A stretch of DNA of 64,000 nt, taken from Smittia aterrima. Taxonomy: Eukaryota > Arthropoda > Insecta > Diptera > Chironomidae. Numbering within the stretch: the stretch's first letter is position 1; each line of letters starts with the position of its first letter. The stretch covers positions 12,276,854-12,340,853 of the forward strand of contig CP093830.1 of the NCBI GenBank assembly GCA_033063855.1. The letters are read 5' to 3'. Under the pieces are notes generated by a model, which was not told the DNA's origin, made no database searches, and saw nothing but the letters and a program-made list of their open reading frames with translations. The translations under genes and the position numbers were made by a program. Below are positions 62,801-64,000 of this stretch, piece by piece.

Positions 62801-63388
62801 AGAAAGTCTTGATATTCCTGAGAACAGAGCAACGAGTTTGCAGTTTGTCTCAGAATATTTATTCAATCGCTTCTCGAGATCTTGTAGATCTAAGAATCCA
62901 TCGCGACTCTTATTGATTCTTTCGATTTGAACTCCAGCATCGATCCACGATCTGATGTTCTGAACTGGCTCATAATAACTAACGAACAGCACAACATTTG
63001 ATTTGGGAACGTTGTCGCCTACATTTGACGATGTTGATGATGTGTCACTTCCAATCGGATCCTTTGCTGCGTTGGAAATCTGATTTGTGAGTAGATGTGC
63101 TAGGCGATCCGATGGATTGTTACAGAAAATAATTTCATCTTCGTCTGATGAAGCATTGACAGCCAATTTAATGAGGTCTCTGCTCTCGTTGCTGTTGACA
63201 ATAAAATTAGCGATTAAAGTTTTATTTTCTTATATTGCGTTCAAAGACTTACTTGTAGAGAAGCGACTGCAAACCAGTCACAGCAGATGCGCACTCGACG
63301 TCACCGAATGCGGGAAGGACTTCTTTGTTGATGTAGTCTTCTAGAAACTGCAGTGATCGTCCTGATGATGTGTAATCTGCATAAACAA
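59878..63388 (-). CDS. Class V aminotransferase/cysteine desulfurase-like protein with long C-terminal tail (5' end outside window)
   Basis: Exons in order: 63253-63388, 62463-63191, 61348-62403, 61106-61252, 60724-60888, 60181-60663, 59878-60121, giving 985 visible residues; more N-terminal exons lie beyond the window. VYADYTSSGRSLQFLEDYI opens a PLP fold type I domain. WDYSASAS supplies the PLP-pyridine Asp, and NCNKMIGGLQSPSVLI carries the Lys expected to bind PLP. The small domain runs to about residue 430 (RITFPFFMNDAEVGYI, YMLPGEAHELLLGH). Then come about 470 disordered residues rich in Ser/Pro, with two related helices, EVTKEITAEIKSEIREV and EFSKDLTSEVKSEIREA. A plain SufS/NFS enzyme is about 400-450 residues, so the tail is unusual. 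The reaction is unknown; the family is seen in invertebrates and protists, to my knowledge without a defined substrate. Confidence 0.85.
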
Positions 63389-64000
63389 CTGAAAGCAAAC
63401 AAACAAATGACTCATTAGCTGGAAACTTGATCGAAATATGACTCGTTATCGCTTTCGACCTTCATTCAGCCGGCTTCAAAAACATTGCTGCAATGAAGTG
63501 GGTCGAAAGATAGTGCAATGCGGAGACATTTCAACACCACGTGATAGTCTTAGAAATGTTGTTTTGATAACTAAGCAACCATCGGAAAATTCCATCGGAA
63601 AAAGTTTGACGCCTTAATCAAGAAAATCGCGAATAAATTTCAGATTCGCTGACTTTATTTGCAAAGCAACTCAAACAAAAAAAAATTATTGTGTTCTCTG
63701 CAACACGTGTGATGAGAATGTGATGAGTAAATATTTAAAGTCTTTGGTGTTTGATGAGCTTGTTTGAAAAGTGCACAGCTCAAATTGATTTTATGATGCA
63801 AAGTTTTCACTCCTGCAAGTCATGAGAAATAATCTCGGGAGCCCTCGCAGTGTGTGAACTCTGATCTTCTTCAAATTCTAGTGATGTTTGCGTCATGCTG
63901 ACGTCTTCTACGTGTGAACCAGAAATGTCAAAAATGCTTGAATAATTAAAAGAGAAACAGACTTTCAAGTTAGAGAGAAAACAATTGCTACTTAGTTGAT
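63389..64000. other. Probable intron or 5' region of the aminotransferase-fold gene
   Basis: No coding exon was found here on either strand. The acceptor at 63389-63390 demands an upstream exon ending in phase 1, so this is probably intron, with the first exon(s) beyond the window. Confidence 0.5.

Overview
This is a eukaryotic window. The genes are split by many short GT-AG introns, intergenic DNA is AT-rich, and the proteins are animal orthologues. The para-type sodium channel, a selenophosphate synthetase with Arg at the catalytic position, and para exon boundaries matching those of flies and mosquitoes point to a dipteran insect. AT richness and compact introns suggest a nematoceran such as a midge, but the species is inference. 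Coding boundaries were rebuilt by hand from splice signals. In the multi-exon genes the exon phases add up, except at the 5' end of the TtcA-like gene and at a frame break in an F-box/LRR gene.

Layout. At 1-3192 lie the 5' part of SPS1/SelD (-), MAT1 (+) and a REG-2/HDHD3-like HAD protein (-). At 3193-8679 there is about 5.5 kb with no convincing gene, probably including the 3' UTR of para. At 8680-27220 lies the voltage-gated sodium channel para (-), with 30 coding exons per transcript, two mutually exclusive exon pairs and a probable 5'-UTR exon. At 27221-37447 there are about 10 kb without a gene, probably upstream regulatory DNA of para. From 37448 the window is gene-dense: GLRX5 (+), VPS39 (-), UBA1 (+), ATRX/XNP without an ADD domain (-), a frame-broken F-box/LRR gene (-), delta-COP (+), an unknown 122-residue protein (+), a Cys/Pro/Val-rich 191-residue protein (+), a degenerate TtcA-like PP-loop protein (-), and a class V aminotransferase-fold protein with a long repeated tail (-), whose 5' end lies beyond the window.

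Most of these are unrelated housekeeping genes packed head-to-head (SPS1/MAT1, VPS39/UBA1) and tail-to-tail (MAT1/HAD, GLRX5/VPS39). Para is the exception, with kilobase introns and wide flanks, as expected for a neuronal gene with elaborate regulation. No tRNA, rRNA, CRISPR or intact mobile element was recognised. The points most worth following are the two degenerate enzymes (HAD and TtcA-like), the aminotransferase-fold/tail fusion, the F-box frame break, the CTA codon at the para kdr position, the hairpins and upstream ORF ahead of para, and two coding-like patches in the otherwise AT-rich DNA downstream of para.
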